DNA from: Kingdonia uniflora
Taxonomy: Eukaryota > Streptophyta > Magnoliopsida > Ranunculales > Circaeasteraceae
Length of the DNA stretch: 64,000 nt
Reading direction: 5' to 3'
NCBI GenBank assembly: GCA_014058105.1
Contig: JACGCM010000006.1
Span: 372,001-436,000, forward strand
The position numbers and the translations under genes were made by a program. Below are positions 30,871 to 42,030 of the stretch, piece by piece; the stretch's first letter is position 1, and the number at the start of each line of letters is the position of its first letter. The notes below the pieces were generated by a model. It worked only from the letters and a program-made list of their open reading frames with translations, was not told where the DNA came from and did no database searches.

Positions 30871-33179
30871 ATGGTTGAACCTATTCAAATTGATGGTAAA
30901 GATATTTTTTAGAACCTTGCAAATGTAGAGCCCCTGCTAATTAATATAACTGCCTATGTTTAAAAGTTAGGTGGTAGGTATAGGGTGGGGATGAGTAGTG
31001 TAGATGTGGCTAGTGTCGACTAGTTAAGGTGGCACCCAGGGATACCGAAGTATCTGATGAGGAGGGTACCGAGACAGATATGGATCATGAGCCACATGCT
31101 ACAGATCGAGAAGGTAGTAGTGGGGGGGGGGTAGAAGATTTTGAGGATGATGATGGGGCTTGTTATGGAGAGGGTCAAGAAACAAGTAATATTTTGAGTT
31201 TTAAAAAGAAGTACGGTATTCCTCAAGACATTAGGTTAGAGGAATATCAGTATGAAATGACTGATCAAGAAATTCCTTTGGATGGCATTTTTGTCCATCG
31301 AGAACAAATTAAAAAGGGTTTGAAGCTTTCTCTTTAAGCTAATTAGAAGAGATTGTTAAATTTCTTCGATGTGGCACGTGGTTAATTTAATCCTAACGTT
31401 TATGACCTCTTTCTCGTATATGGGGTGATAAATAGTCGTTTAAAGGCAAGAGGAGAAGAGTTCATCATGGTTGATGATCTATATATGTACTACATACTCA
31501 AACAAAACCCTTAGAAGTTAGGATATCGGTACCTGATGAGGCTTTTGAAGAGACTTCTTTTTCATGACATGGTTTAACAGGAGGGCAGTATAGCTATGAA
31601 CGTCTTCTCGTTTCGCGAGACTACGAGTTTGACAAGAAAGATCCGGGGGAGCCCTTGAAAAGAGATACTTTCTATTTAGGTTTATGGTTAGGTAACGTAA
31701 TTGTCAATGTTTTGGATTTGTTTATAGTTGCTAAAATCGTTGTATAACTGTTGATTTGTGCTTGTACAACTTTGAAGGAGATTGACAAGAGCTCAACTGT
31801 AAAAGAAAAGCTATATAATATCAGGAAGGGCTTTTACGGCAGAATCGACAACCTAGTTATTGATCAGGAGAAAGTGTACACTTTGTTTAAAGAAGTAGGG
31901 TTAAAGAGATCAAGGGATAAAGGAGCAGAGGTTCCAGTTGTCGATGGAAAGATGTTCGTGAGGAACAAAAGAACTGCGGACTCGAACTTGCCCCTCGAGA
32001 ATCATACACTAAGTGGTTACACCATCGATTCTGTAACTGTAGAATCGGATGCGATGCTGACGAAGCAGTTCGGCAAGAGTAAGAGAAAGAGGGCTGCTAG
32101 CCAAATTGTTGCTCCCCTGCTACCCCCGAAGAGGGCTTCTCAAAGATCAACAATTAAGAAGGGGGCAAAAATTGACGAAACCCCAACTGTTGTTCCTGAT
32201 GGGCTACCTCCAAAGGCTTTGATAAGCATGCTACCGAAGAAGAAGGTATCTTCAAAGTTGACAAAAAATAAATTTGTCGAGGAGTCAGAAACCGAGGTCT
32301 AAAAGACCATGGAAGCTTATGTGTTTGGGACGACTATGCTGGAGGAGGAAGTTGACGATTGTCTGGTGGGGGCAGAAAGTTTGATGACTTTTCTCAGTGT
32401 GGGTCACCGAAAGATGTCTAAGGTGAGGAATTTATCTGCTTTGCTTCGATTAAAGAATTTGGTACCCTATTCGAATACTCATATTATGAATGTAATGCAG
32501 ATCAAGAAGTTGTTGACTGAGGCTAAACCTCACATTATTGGTGTTGGTACTTTGGCAAATCAGCTACTTGCCTACAACAATATTTAAAAAGAGCTGGTGA
32601 AGGATAAATAAGATCTGACCAAGGAGAAGAAGAAGTTGGAGGCGAGGCTGGGTAGGTATAAGCTCGACGCCGGGAAGGCGAAGAAAGTTGCTCTTTGCGA
32701 AGCGAAGAAAATTTTTGAAAAATAGGTCTAGGAGATAAGGGTCGACCTCGCGAAGGGGAGGAGGCTTTTTCTTTGCAGAATTTTTTTTTGAGAATGATAT
32801 GCAGGAGTAGATCAATGCTGCTCGAAGGGTGATGGAGGTGGAGCATGGAAAGATCTTTGAGGAGGTGAGGCCTGAACTTATTTGAGAGAATTTGGATGCG
32901 TGTAAGAAGATGAAGGCCAATTTTGTAGGACAGTTCAATGAGATGGAAAATAGAAAATATTTTTACAAGAAGTTAACTGCTGCGGGTAACCTATTTTTTC
33001 TTGATTCAGACCCGGAGGACAAAATTCTTGAAACACCTGAGGTTCCAAGTGGACTTGAGGCTACTGAGGATCCGGTGATTACGATTCCCGAAGGTTTTCG
33101 TCTCGAAGAAATACTGGATGAGCTTACTCTAGGTGTACATGTGAAGGTCGATTCTGCCATCTCTCCCCCTATAGAGTAA
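30871..33179 (+). pseudogene. Copy C: antisense ORF3, possible PF04195-like protein with coiled coil
   Basis: The start MVEPIQIDGKDIF is followed by stops, then the acidic domain (TEVSDEEGTETDMDHEPHAT, 31029 on), [29 protein letters not shown] and LGYRYLMRLLKR (31380-31570). A basic block GKSKRKRAASQIVAPLLPPK (about 32070-32130) follows, then [12 protein letters not shown] and [15 protein letters not shown] Lys/Glu-rich coiled coil (32590-32870) and an acidic C-terminus end at 33179. Ancestral length was about 700 residues. Acidic N-part, NLS-like block and coiled coil suggest a nuclear protein. The FNPNVYD block resembles putative gypsy-type transposon proteins of plants; unverified. Confidence 0.7.
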
Positions 33180-33704
33180 ATATCTATTTTTGAAAGATGT
33201 TTGTTTTTAATGAAAGATGTCAAAATGGTCGATGGGACCGAAACGATATTTTGTTATTTTCTTGAATGCGTATGTTGATGTTTTTGAAGAATATTTTGAT
33301 AGTAATGTATGCCTAGCTTTTGTTAAATTTATGCTAAGTATTTTTGTTCGTCAAGATCGATAGTAAGAGATATGATTGTAGATAGTGGCAGAGTATTGCT
33401 TTGAGGCAAGTATTTGAGATGATTGAAAGAAGGCCATATAATGGCAAGTAGCTGAAATGATTACCAGATGTTATTCCACGATGGGATATCTACGTTTTGA
33501 TTAAAGATAATAGAACATAACATGTTTTGTTTGATAAGTAAGGAATACAAACAAGATTATCCTGTAATTGGATAGTGTTTGTCGAAGAGATGAATATTAG
33601 TTGTGATGCATACTGATTAAGTATGTATCGAATAAGTGAAAGTAAAGATAGTAAAGATGAATGTATGACAGATGTAATTGAAAGTAAATATAGTTTTATT
33701 GGAA
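33180..33704. other. Copy C: spacer between antisense ORF3 and sense pol end
   Basis: Convergent ends of the two transcription directions. AT-rich, no coding. Homologous to the copy A spacer at 3111-3892 but with about one copy of the 62-72 bp repeat. Confidence 0.55.
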
Positions 33705-34860
33705 TCAGTCCAAAGCGGTTACAGTTGTTATCTGTAAAACATTTTCAGTTGGGCTGTATTCTATGGATATTTGAGCTGTATTTTGTCTTCGGTCATTAAC
33801 CAGTCCTACTATTGGTTTTGTCACTGATAATGTATGGTCCTTCCCAGTTTTCTGATAATTTGCCAAAATTTCTAGGTTGAGTACTGTCCTAGATGTGTTG
33901 AAGGACAAGGTCGCCAATGCCAAAATTTTACTTTCAAACCTTTTTGTTCTAAGAGTTTTTGAGTGTGTCATGGTACTGTCCCAAGTTCGTAATGGCTTTG
34001 TCTCGGGATTCTTCGATCTAGTTGAGGTTGTAGAGGAGACCTAGTTCATTGTTTTCATCTGTAATTTTCTTTGACCACTCGGTAGATCGAGGTCTGAAGG
34101 TATGACTGCTTCAGTGCCGAAGGCCATCATAAATGGAGTATAGGCTGTGGATGCTTGAGGAGTTATCCGATATGCCCATAAGACACTAGGAAGTTCATCC
34201 ACCCATCTGCCTTTCTTCTAGTCGAGGCATTTTTGCAGTCCTGATTTGATGCTCTTGTTTATGGCTTCAGCTTGTCCGTTACCTTGAGGGTAGTATGGTG
34301 TCGAAGTAGATAGTTAAATTTTGTATTTGTGGAGGAAACTAAGAACTTTGCTGTAGATGAATTATTTTCCATTATCAGATCATATCATGTGTGGGCAGCC
34401 AAATCTGGTTATGATGTGTTCCCAAAGAAACTTAATGACTTCATTTTTGTCAGTGTGACATAGAGGAACTGCTTTAACCCATTTGGTGAAGTAGTCTGTG
34501 GCCACAATAACAAACTTGTGATTTCCCAATACTATCGATCCCCCATTTGGTGGAAAGATTCAATGATATCGATCCCCCATCTTTTGAATGGCCAGAGGAC
34601 ATTGCTTATGTGCAAGTTAAGTACTGGGTTCTTGATGTCTTGAGCGTGGATTTGGCATTTATAGCATCTACGAACAAAGTCTTTGCAGTTTTATCGTATC
34701 TTCGGCCATTATAACCCTTAAAAGAATGCCCACTAGGCCAATGTCGTCCTAAAATATGAGTTGTGCAGATTCCTTCATGAAGTTCTTTGATTTTGATTTG
34801 AGCTTGTTTTCTGAGAGATGCATTCAATAAGAGGTCCTCCTCATGTAATGCGATATAAGA
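33705..34860 (-). pseudogene. Copy C: integrase, decayed
   Basis: From the 5' side the minus strand shows QAQIKIKELHEGICTTHILG (finger region, about 34827-34730), then FKRWGIDI (core first Asp) and TSPNGLKQFLYVTLTKMKSL, the TKWVE..LCHTDKNE region in shifted frames. It ends with GDHTLSVTKPIVGLVNDRR near 33850. Frame breaks are frequent. Catalytic residues cannot be followed reliably past the first. Confidence 0.8.
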
Positions 34861-35470
34861 CTTTATCTTGAACGGTGAATCTAGGGCATTTGTCTAAGAG
34901 TGACTGGGCCTCTTCTTTGTTACTTGGGAGGATGCTAGAATTGAGGTATTCATAGAATGGTCTCCTCCAATCTTTGGCATCTTTGGCATCTTCGTCTTCA
35001 GTAACATTGATTTGCATCGTATAACTTATATCGAGACTGGAATGTTCGATAGCCTCGCTATCCAAAGTTCTCTTTTCAATGTCTTCGAGTATTGCAACAA
35101 TGTAGGCTAATGCATTAGCATGTCGATTTTCTGCTCGAGGAAGGTAAGAGATTATTGATGTCTTGAATTTGCTCAGTTTTTCTTCGACCAAGGTTGCATA
35201 ATCAACCATCTTGCTTGATGTCTTAAATATCTTATTGTAATGGTTGACGACGAATAAGGAGTTGACGTATACATCTATTTCTTCTGCCCCAAGTATTATA
35301 GTAAGATCCAACCCATGAAGGATAGCTTCATATTTTGTTTCATTGTTGGTGGCATAGAACTTGAGTTTAATAGCTTTCTCGATACGATGATTAGAAGGTG
35401 TTACGAGGACGATGCCAATTCTTGATCATTTTTGTCCAGCAAATCCGTCTGTAAAGAGTCTCCATCTTGT
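34841..35470 (-). pseudogene. Copy C: second (archaeal-like) RNase H
   Basis: The minus strand reads RLFTDGFAGQK, a break, then HRIEKAIKLKFYATNNETKY, EAILHGLDLTIILGAEEIDV, VEEKLSKFKTSIISYLPR and ENRHANALAYIVAILED (open 35311-34841). TDG, NNETKYEAI and the HANALAY region place the catalytic Asp and Glu positions. In the HANALAY region copy A has HADALSY, so the last catalytic Asp has become Asn here. This domain marks the Tat lineage. Confidence 0.82.
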
Positions 35471-36120
35471 ACTTTGTGACCATGCGTTTGCTTCTGCGAT
35501 TGAGTCATTAGTCAATACTTCTTTGAGTTCTTCCCAATTGGGGTCCTCGACTAGAAAATATGTCAAGAAATTAGCTATTGTTTGTCCTTTGATAGATATC
35601 TGGGGATCGAAGGAGATGTCATAATCACCGAGAAATACAGACCATTGTTGAACTCTTCGAGATATTTCTTTCTTAGAGAGTACAAGTTTGAGAGGATATT
35701 TGGTAATGTTTTTAATGGGATGAGCATGGAAATATGGTCGAAGTTTCTGAGAGTTGTAGACCAAGGCAAGTGGTTTTTTTTCAGTTATTGTATCTCTTTT
35801 CTCAGCAGGCATGTGAGTTTTGCTGATGAAGTAAATTGGTTTTCCTACACCTTCATCTTTTCGAATAAGAACAGAGCTAATGGAATTATCAGTTTTTGAT
35901 AAGTATATTTTCAGTATTTTGCCATCAATTGGAGTACTCATTATAGGAGCATACCCCAAGTATCGTTTAAGATCTTTGAAAGCTAATTCACAGTCAAGAG
36001 TCCAAATGATTTCTTTGGGTTGTTTTTTTGGAAAGTAAAGTTATATTCCCACGAAGGAAGAGGTAAAAAGTTTGCATCGATAAGATGAGTTGGAGATGAA
36101 CCTGTGAAGAGTTGTAATCT
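35471..36120 (-). pseudogene. Copy C: RT-linked RNase H
   Basis: The stretch 35959-35426 is open for 177 residues and includes PIMSTPIDGKILKIYLSKTD, NSISSVLIRKDEGVGKPIYF, ISKTHMPAEKRDTITEKKPL, FLGDYDISFDPQISIKGQTI and ANFLTYFLVEDPNWEE. It corresponds to the RT_RNaseH-type domain of plant Ty3/gypsy elements. The upstream connection (36120-35960) is in another frame. Confidence 0.85.
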
Positions 36121-36139
36121 TGCCAATAAATGGTCTTTA

Positions 36140-36794
36140 CATGAAGGATATCGAAGAGTGTTTAAAGGATGTTGCAATGGTCTTCACACTTTAAGCTTTT
36201 GCAAATCATATTATCGATGTAAACCTCTATGATTTTACCCAAATGATTTTTGACCATTTTAGTGACAAGCCGTTGGTAAGTGGCTTTTGCATTCTTTAAC
36301 CTAAAAGGCATTACTGTGTAACAGTAGAGACCTCTTTTTGTGACAAAAGTTATTTTTTTATGATCTTCTTCGGCGAGATGAACCTGATTGTAACCAAAGG
36401 CTGCATCCATCATTAAAAGAATTTTGTGCCCTACTACAGAGTTGAGGAGTTATGGGATGAGCGGGAGAGAAAAGTTGTGTTTTGGTGTGAACTTGTTAGG
36501 TTCTGTAAAGTCAACATAGACTCTGATTTTCCCATTCTTTTTTGGGACAACTACTATGTTAGAAACCCATTTGGGATATTTTGCTTCCCGGATAAATCCT
36601 ACACGAAGGAGTTTATCAATTTCTTCATTTACGGCTTTGCAAAGGCGGGAAGCTAAATTTCGACGCTTTTGCACAACTACCTTGCTATCTGGAAGGAGGT
36701 TGAGCTTGTGGCATGCGATCAAGGGATCGAAGCCGGGCATCTCTTGGAAAGACCATGCAAAGATGTCAACATTTTTCTTCAAGAGCTGAATCAT
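36140..36794 (-). pseudogene. Copy C: reverse transcriptase with lost catalytic Asp and thumb deletion
   Basis: 36794-36450 encodes IQLLKKNVDIFAWSFQEMPG, RVGFIREAKYPKWVSNIVVV and KIRVYVDFTEPNKF. After a frameshift, 36413-36162 encodes DAAFGYNQVHLAEEDHKKIT, GLYCYTVMPFRLKNAKATYQ and EVYIDNMICKSL. The YxDD box is YIDN, removing one metal-binding Asp. Just beyond, about 150 bp present in copy A (about 960-1110) is missing, deleting the thumb around CQFGAASGKFLGHL. Confidence 0.9.
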
Positions 36795-36999
36795 GGTTTC
36801 TTTTTCATCGGATGACAGCTTGGAGCCAATGAAGGTATTACGCTCGAGCCCATCGAGTTCAATGGAATTTACTACCTCAGTATCATGCTGTTCAAATGTG
36901 TGGGGTGTTTCTTACTGTAGTTGCTATACCTTTATAAGTTTTACCGTGTGAGAGTTGGTAGTGGTATTCTCGCACATACGTATAATTGCTTGACTCCCT

Positions 37000-37390
37000 T
37001 TGATTTCCTAGACTCCGTGATCTATTAGAAAACACAAAGCCATATGATATGTTGAAGGTACTGCCTTGATCGAATGTAACCAACTTCGACCTAATATCCC
37101 CAAATATTTTGACTCAGCATCTATGATAATAAATTTTATGAAAGTGGCCGCTGATCTTGCTTGAACTGGCAAGGTGATTTTGCCTGTGGCCGATTCTTTG
37201 GAACCGCTAAAACCTGTGATGGTGGTTGTCAAGGCTTTCACTAGGTCTTGGAGTCCTAGTACATCAGTTGCTCTTTTGAACAGAACATCTGTTGCGTTTC
37301 ACATATCAACGAGAAGTATGTGCAGGTAGTCCTGTCCTACTTTGAGCATAATGACCAGAGGGGCGTCATGAGGGTACTTGACATGACTCG
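37000..37390 (-). pseudogene. Copy C: aspartic protease region without active site
   Basis: Minus strand KVGQDYLHILLVDM then a stop, ATDVLFKRATD, LVKALTTTITGFSGSKESAT, ATFIKFIIIDAESKYLGILG, RSWLHSIKAVPSTYHMAL. Copy D has DYLHTLLIDSGSVTDVLF here, so the catalytic Asp-Ser-Gly of copy C has become Asp-Met-stop. The downstream half of the domain is well conserved. Confidence 0.82.
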
Positions 37391-37723
37391 TATCGCAGTC
37401 CTCGAACAAAATATGGTACAAACATTTTGATTTGCTGGAACTGGGGAAAAGTTTTGCTAATTTGTCTGATAATGTTATTTTACAACAAGATGTAATTATA
37501 TCGTCTTATTTTCTCTTTTTTTCCTTTTTCAATTTCAATCATGTAAAGATGACGAGCCTGCCCTTGTCCTTTCCCTTGGTCAATGTCTTTTCTTTTAGTT
37601 TCATCTTCGAGGAACTTTTGAACGTTGAACACATAATTGTGAAGTCGTCAGCGAGAAGAATGCAAAAAAAATCTGAATTAGAGAGTAACAGTTGTCAGTT
37701 TCATGGCTATGGATGTTGTGATA

Positions 37724-38802
37724 CTAGCACAAGGGTTTGTTGGGTATATCAGGAATTGCTTGTGCTTCTCGATACAACTCGTCTCCCTTTATCAAAGGTA
37801 GGATAGCGGAGAGTGTGGTTGTCATAGGAGGCAAGACTAGAATGGGTCTGCCTGGCTTTCCATATCTTCTCTTAGCTTTGTTGATGTTTCTTCTACACTG
37901 CTTTGGTGGTCCGCTATTGATTGACTTCTGAGGTGGCGATAAAAGTGTTTCATGAGAATGGATGACAGATGAGCTCTTCATCTTATCCTTCTTGGATTGT
38001 TCTAATTTGATGTAGTTATTAACAGCATCAATCATTTCTGTCACCGTTCTGGGCTTGTGCAAAGTAAGTTCTTCTCGAAATTTAGAGTCGATATGCAGTT
38101 TTGATCCGAATTCCCAATCTTTCGTGTTTTATGTAAGAATCGCTTGTAAGAAGTTGTTAATGTTTCTTTCACACCCTGCTCAAAAAAGAACAAAGAATTC
38201 GCAGTTATCTCTCGCTCCTTAACATGGGCATAATTCAACTCGAAGAGGCGCTGCAACTGGCTGAATGTAGTGATGGAACCTTTGGGGATAGTATGGAACC
38301 ATCTGAGAGGTTCTTCTTTTAGGCTCATGTTGAATAATCTGCATAACATACAATCGAGTTTGGAGTACAATCCAACTGCAGCTCTGAAGTGTCGGACGTG
38401 GGTAAGAGGGTCAGTGAGGCCTGCATACTGATTAAATTTTGGCATATAGAAATTATTCAGAATGGGCATGACTTCGAGATGAGAAGAATTGGGATTTGTT
38501 TCGATTCTATCGGGAGTAGACCTTCGGCCCGGAATGTCAGAGTTGATGGCTTGGATCCTATTGTTTAGGTCATCCAAGGTGATGAATTGTGATGACGGAT
38601 TTGGTGCGGCTTTAACCTGTGGATCAAAGTCTCCCTGTTCTTCAGTCCCAATCAGTCTCTCACAGGCCGTCTTATTGGTGGTAGTGGATTTTGATGATGT
38701 GTACGGTGACTTCCGTGAGTTGTCGATAATGATGATGTAAGTCCAAAATGTCGAGAAGCCCTGTCTAGATTTTTTGATCTGGATCGAGAAGTTCGTGCTC
38801 AT
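37724..38802 (-). pseudogene. Copy C: gag, one frameshift
   Basis: 38802-38041 reads MSTNFSIQIKKSRQGF, ITLDDLNNRIQAINSDIPGR, MPILNNFYMPKFNQYAGLTD, PLTHVRHFRAAVGLYSKLDC and EEPLRWFHTIPKGSITTFSQ. This is the retrotransposon gag (UBN2/Retrotrans_gag-type) core. A shift leads to 38062-37724: HKPRTVTEMIDAVNNYIKLE and a proline-rich tail. No CCHC knuckle is obvious. Copy D matches over the same stretch (55818-56475). Confidence 0.88.
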
Positions 38803-39189
38803 TCTTCTTTTGGCTAATTTTCTCTTTGGGTTACCCTGGAGCGATGATCACTTCGGGCTTGAGAAGATGACGCTTGACGACCAGTGAGCCAATATTGAGT
38901 TCTTCATAAATTCTCCATTTTTCTCTGATGTGTCCGGCTCTGTTGGTTCAAGGCTTTCCTCCTTTCGTCTTTTTCAACTTGAAGAGCTTGAGCATGGATT
39001 CACTGATCTTCAAGCGTTTGGACTCAGTTAGATTCTATTTGTTTTTGAAGTTCGATCACTGCGTTGTGCAGATCGACGGTTTTCGGTATCGGGTTGATCT
39101 CGTGGTTCCTCGGCGTACTGGAGGCATTTCAGAGATTCATGTTTGTCATCGGATTGCCTTTAGATCACAGGTGGTAAAGAAAAGTGAAG

Positions 39190-39211
39190 AATTCCCACAG
39201 ACGGTGCTAAT
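39190..39211 (-). promoter_or_regulatory. Copy C: primer-binding site region
   Basis: Directly after the 5' LTR the minus strand reads ATTAGCACCGTCTGTGGG. Copy D has ATTGGCGTCGTCTATAGG, so the family site is about TTGGCRCCGTCTGTGGG. I cannot name the primer tRNA with confidence. Confidence 0.6.
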
Positions 39212-39827
39212 TGTAATGGCGTATTTTTCAGGAGGATAATCTTCGCCAATACTTTTAGTAAAGATGATGCAATGATAAGCTTAAACAAACAAGATTTTAC
39301 GTGGAAACTCAGTAAAGGTTGAGAAAAACCACAACCTCGAGGAGAGTTTTGATGAAAAATCTAATAAGTTTATTTTGGGAAGGCAAACCAGTTTTATATA
39401 GGGATCCGTAACCCTGAGTTTCCAACACCATGAGGTTTCGAACCCACGACCTCACTCTAGGTGGAGAGGAACAACCACCACTGGGCCAAGAGCCCAATGG
39501 TTAAAAATCTAATAATTATTATAATTTGTTTGTGTGATACGATGTAAGGATGAATGAATAGTAAAGTTACGGATCCGAATAACTCATTCTCTGCCTGTAT
39601 TTATAGTAGATACATACAGTTTTGCAAAAAGAAAAACAGTTTCTTATTTCGGGGGTAGTGGGCGAACTTCACGGATCTCCAACGGCTCTTCTTGACCAAA
39701 CATAACGTCTACTTTTTGTAGGTCGAAAACTTGTAGTTGCAAACGTGACATCTTCTCGAATGCTGGGCTGTCTTCGACTATGTTCTGTTGGCTTCTCTTT
39801 GTCGAACCTGGGAAATATGCTACTACA
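39212..39827 (-). repeat. Copy C: 5' LTR (616 bp including a SINE)
   Basis: TGTAGTAGCATATTTCCC start and CGCCATTACA end on the minus strand. Without the 148-bp SINE plus TSD it is about 468 bp, matching the other LTR. The sense TATA box TATAAATAC is intact (about 39597-39605, minus). Confidence 0.9.
39368..39502 (-). mobile_element. tRNA-derived SINE (135 bp) inside the copy C 5' LTR
   Basis: The minus strand carries a polymerase III box A TGGCCCAGTGG and, about 40 bp further on, a box B GGTTCGAAACC, both perfect matches to the tRNA promoter consensus. The body ends at its 3' side with CCCAAAATAAAC. It is flanked by a 13-bp direct repeat AAAAATCTAATAA (39355-39367 and 39503-39515), the long TSD typical of L1-type-mobilised SINEs. 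The homologous LTR at 27483-27958 lacks it. Confidence 0.9.
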
Positions 39828-39832
39828 TGCGT

Positions 39833-42025
39833 AAAGACGCCTAAGCTGTTATATTTTTCCTTAATTGCACAGTGGAGACGACAGACATAAAAGGGCTGAA
39901 GAAGATCGAAGAGCACTGACTCGTCACCGCCACTAAGTCCTCAAGCAATTCATTCTTATTTTGTTACACAAGGGGGCAAAAGAAAAAACTTAAGATCCAA
40001 CATTTTGATTCCCCAACAAAAGTAAATTAAAGTGGAATATGCGGGTGAACATTGTGTTTGTTGTTATTTTTCAAGTTTTTTAGAAGTTTCGTTTCATGAA
40101 ACCAATGGTATCATTACCCAGCTTTTGCATGCAGTGACTATCAATATCATCATCACTCATGGAAACAGATATGCATAGCTGTGAGTTCACTGGAGACCCT
40201 AGGTCACTCAAGAGAGAGTCTCATCACTCACCTCTCCCCTAATAACTGTAATACTAGTAGTAGTACTAGTAGTAGGTGGTTTGAGTCATTGCTGCTTTTA
40301 CTTCGATCTCTTTACAATTTCTTGGGTTTTGTTTTGCTTTTAACTTTCTTGATATTTGAACATTGGTTATCTTTATTTGAGTGAGCCAGTGAGGGGTCTA
40401 TCTATAGTCTTTTGCATTTTTGTTTTGATGGTTTTTATTTTTTTGCTTGCTTTTGTGACCGTTTGGTGATGCCCTTGAATACGACATTATATTTCTTACT
40501 TCTTTTTGGAACTCTCTATAACTGTTTTAGCTTTTGGTTAGGCAATGATGGCTTTGAAATTCAAACTGGATTGAGATTCTCTAAATTTGATCTGATGCAA
40601 GGCTTTTTGTGAAGTAGAAAATGGATCCTGAGTCCTGACTAGCCGGATTTGTATCCTTTTGCAATACCATAATACGTTACGGTTTGTGCTCCATTAGGTT
40701 TTGATGGGTGGGCGCCGTATGGGTGTTGAGTCGATCCCAGAACGTTGGAGGCGTGGTCCCTAGAAGCTGCTCAAAGAGCCCGGAGGGTAGGGATTAGCTT
40801 AGTGGCATTTTATCATCATTGCGCCGGATAAACTATGTGTTTATACTCATTGCTAACTAAAAAATTTATTTATATTTCCACCATTGACATCTCTTTCCAT
40901 TATAAGATATAAGAAAACCCCATCACTTATTGCATTATGTATTATCACGTCTCATGAGTAACTTGAACTTGTAGGGCTCACCATAGAGTAATCCTTCCTC
41001 TACCTGTATCTGTATTAGTTCTTGAGTTTGTGTTCTCATTGTTTTGCACTCTACTGCAAATATCTGAAAAATAATTAGGTCACTGAAGGCATCAACAATT
41101 AGTTCAAACGTCGACTTCTCCATCTGCAGAGCCGAAGCTATGATTTTCGGTGGTCCTAAGAGCAGGAAACTCGCAAAATGGTGAGTCATATTTGAAAAAA
41201 AATAAAAATAAAAATTATGGACGCTCCTCAACTTTGTCATGATTCTCATGAAGGAGTTGTTCTAGTTATTTAATGTTTCAAAGTATAGAGGAGCGGGAAA
41301 CTTTAATGGTTTTGGTGCTAGGGTGCTCGCTCCCACTGTACCATTTTCTCTATTTTCTTCGGTTCTTTTAGCTCTATGCGGCTTCAAAACATCATTATCT
41401 TTTTTTGGTAAACTAGGGTAAATCCTAGAGTCATAATTCATCACCAATTGCCCAACTAATCCCAGGGTACATGGGACTCGCGCCAACCCACATCCCAGAA
41501 AAGTCAGGATAAATCCTTGCAGAGTGGTCCCTTATTAAAACATCATCATCCCAGTATGTCAAAACATGTGGAGATTCCAAACACATATACTGCAGTGATG
41601 AAGCAAAATTTTGTATATGTTAGGTTATAAGAATAGACTATACTCAAACAATGCTGGTGAAAAAAGAAGCATGACAAATCAAATAAGGCTGAAAGCCAAT
41701 TCTGTGTAAATAAACAAAAGAGAAAGTTGGTTGTGTTTTTAGCTTTTGGTCAGATCACAAATGAGGGTGACGACAAAAAAAAATGCATGCAGAGACACAA
41801 AAGAAGAAGAAAGCTTAGCAATATTTGTCAGGACCTGAAAATATATGTTGGTGTGAGACGAGGGTGACGATAGAAACTTAATGACTATCACTCACTTACT
41901 CACTCTCACTCTCACTGAAGCTTTATTCCCACCTTGTCATTATTTTAAGGATGAACACATAACTACAGTACCCAGAGAAGAAGAGAGTGTGTATGTGATG
42001 TGAGTCTTTTGTAATCTTCACATGT
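39833..42025. other. Intergenic region, no supported gene
   Basis: About 2.2 kb. Minus-strand open stretches at 41249-40935 (containing FELIVDAFSDLIIFQIFAVE) and 41486-41262 (MARVPCTLGLVGQLVMNYDS) are not recognised and have no partner exons I can defend. The segment 41400-41515 (TAGGGTAAATCCTAGAG and GGGTACATGGGACTCG on the + strand) has the look of a repeat end rather than a gene. TCACTCACTCTCACTC low complexity at about 41889. Confidence 0.5.
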
Positions 42026-42030
42026 AACAG

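Larger units (their letters stand above)
27483..39827 (-). mobile_element. Tat-lineage Ty3/gypsy retrotransposon, copy C, complete
   Basis: LTRs at 27483-27958 and 39212-39827, with a perfect TSD TGCGT (27478-27482 and 39828-39832). Gag, protease, RT, RNase H, second RNase H and integrase lie on the minus strand from about 38800 to 33705. On the + strand, facing the other way and starting next to the 3' LTR, lie three antisense ORFs (28205-33179) with TATA boxes and a spliced leader. It is the only Tat copy here with both ends, so it sets the reference order. Gag-pol is dead: frameshifts, a 150-bp deletion in the RT thumb, YIDD changed to YIDN, and the protease DSG lost. Confidence 0.93.

Noticed and set aside
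39368..39502. A functional tRNA gene
   Set aside because: Boxes A and B are present, but there is no cloverleaf acceptor pairing and the unit is flanked by a 13-bp TSD, so it is a SINE.
40720..40810. SINE-like TAGCTTAGTGG box A
   Set aside because: No box B at the right distance downstream and no flanking direct repeat.
40935..41486. Possible minus-strand host exons
   Set aside because: The open stretches are short, not recognised, and no consistent splice sites or neighbouring exons support a gene.
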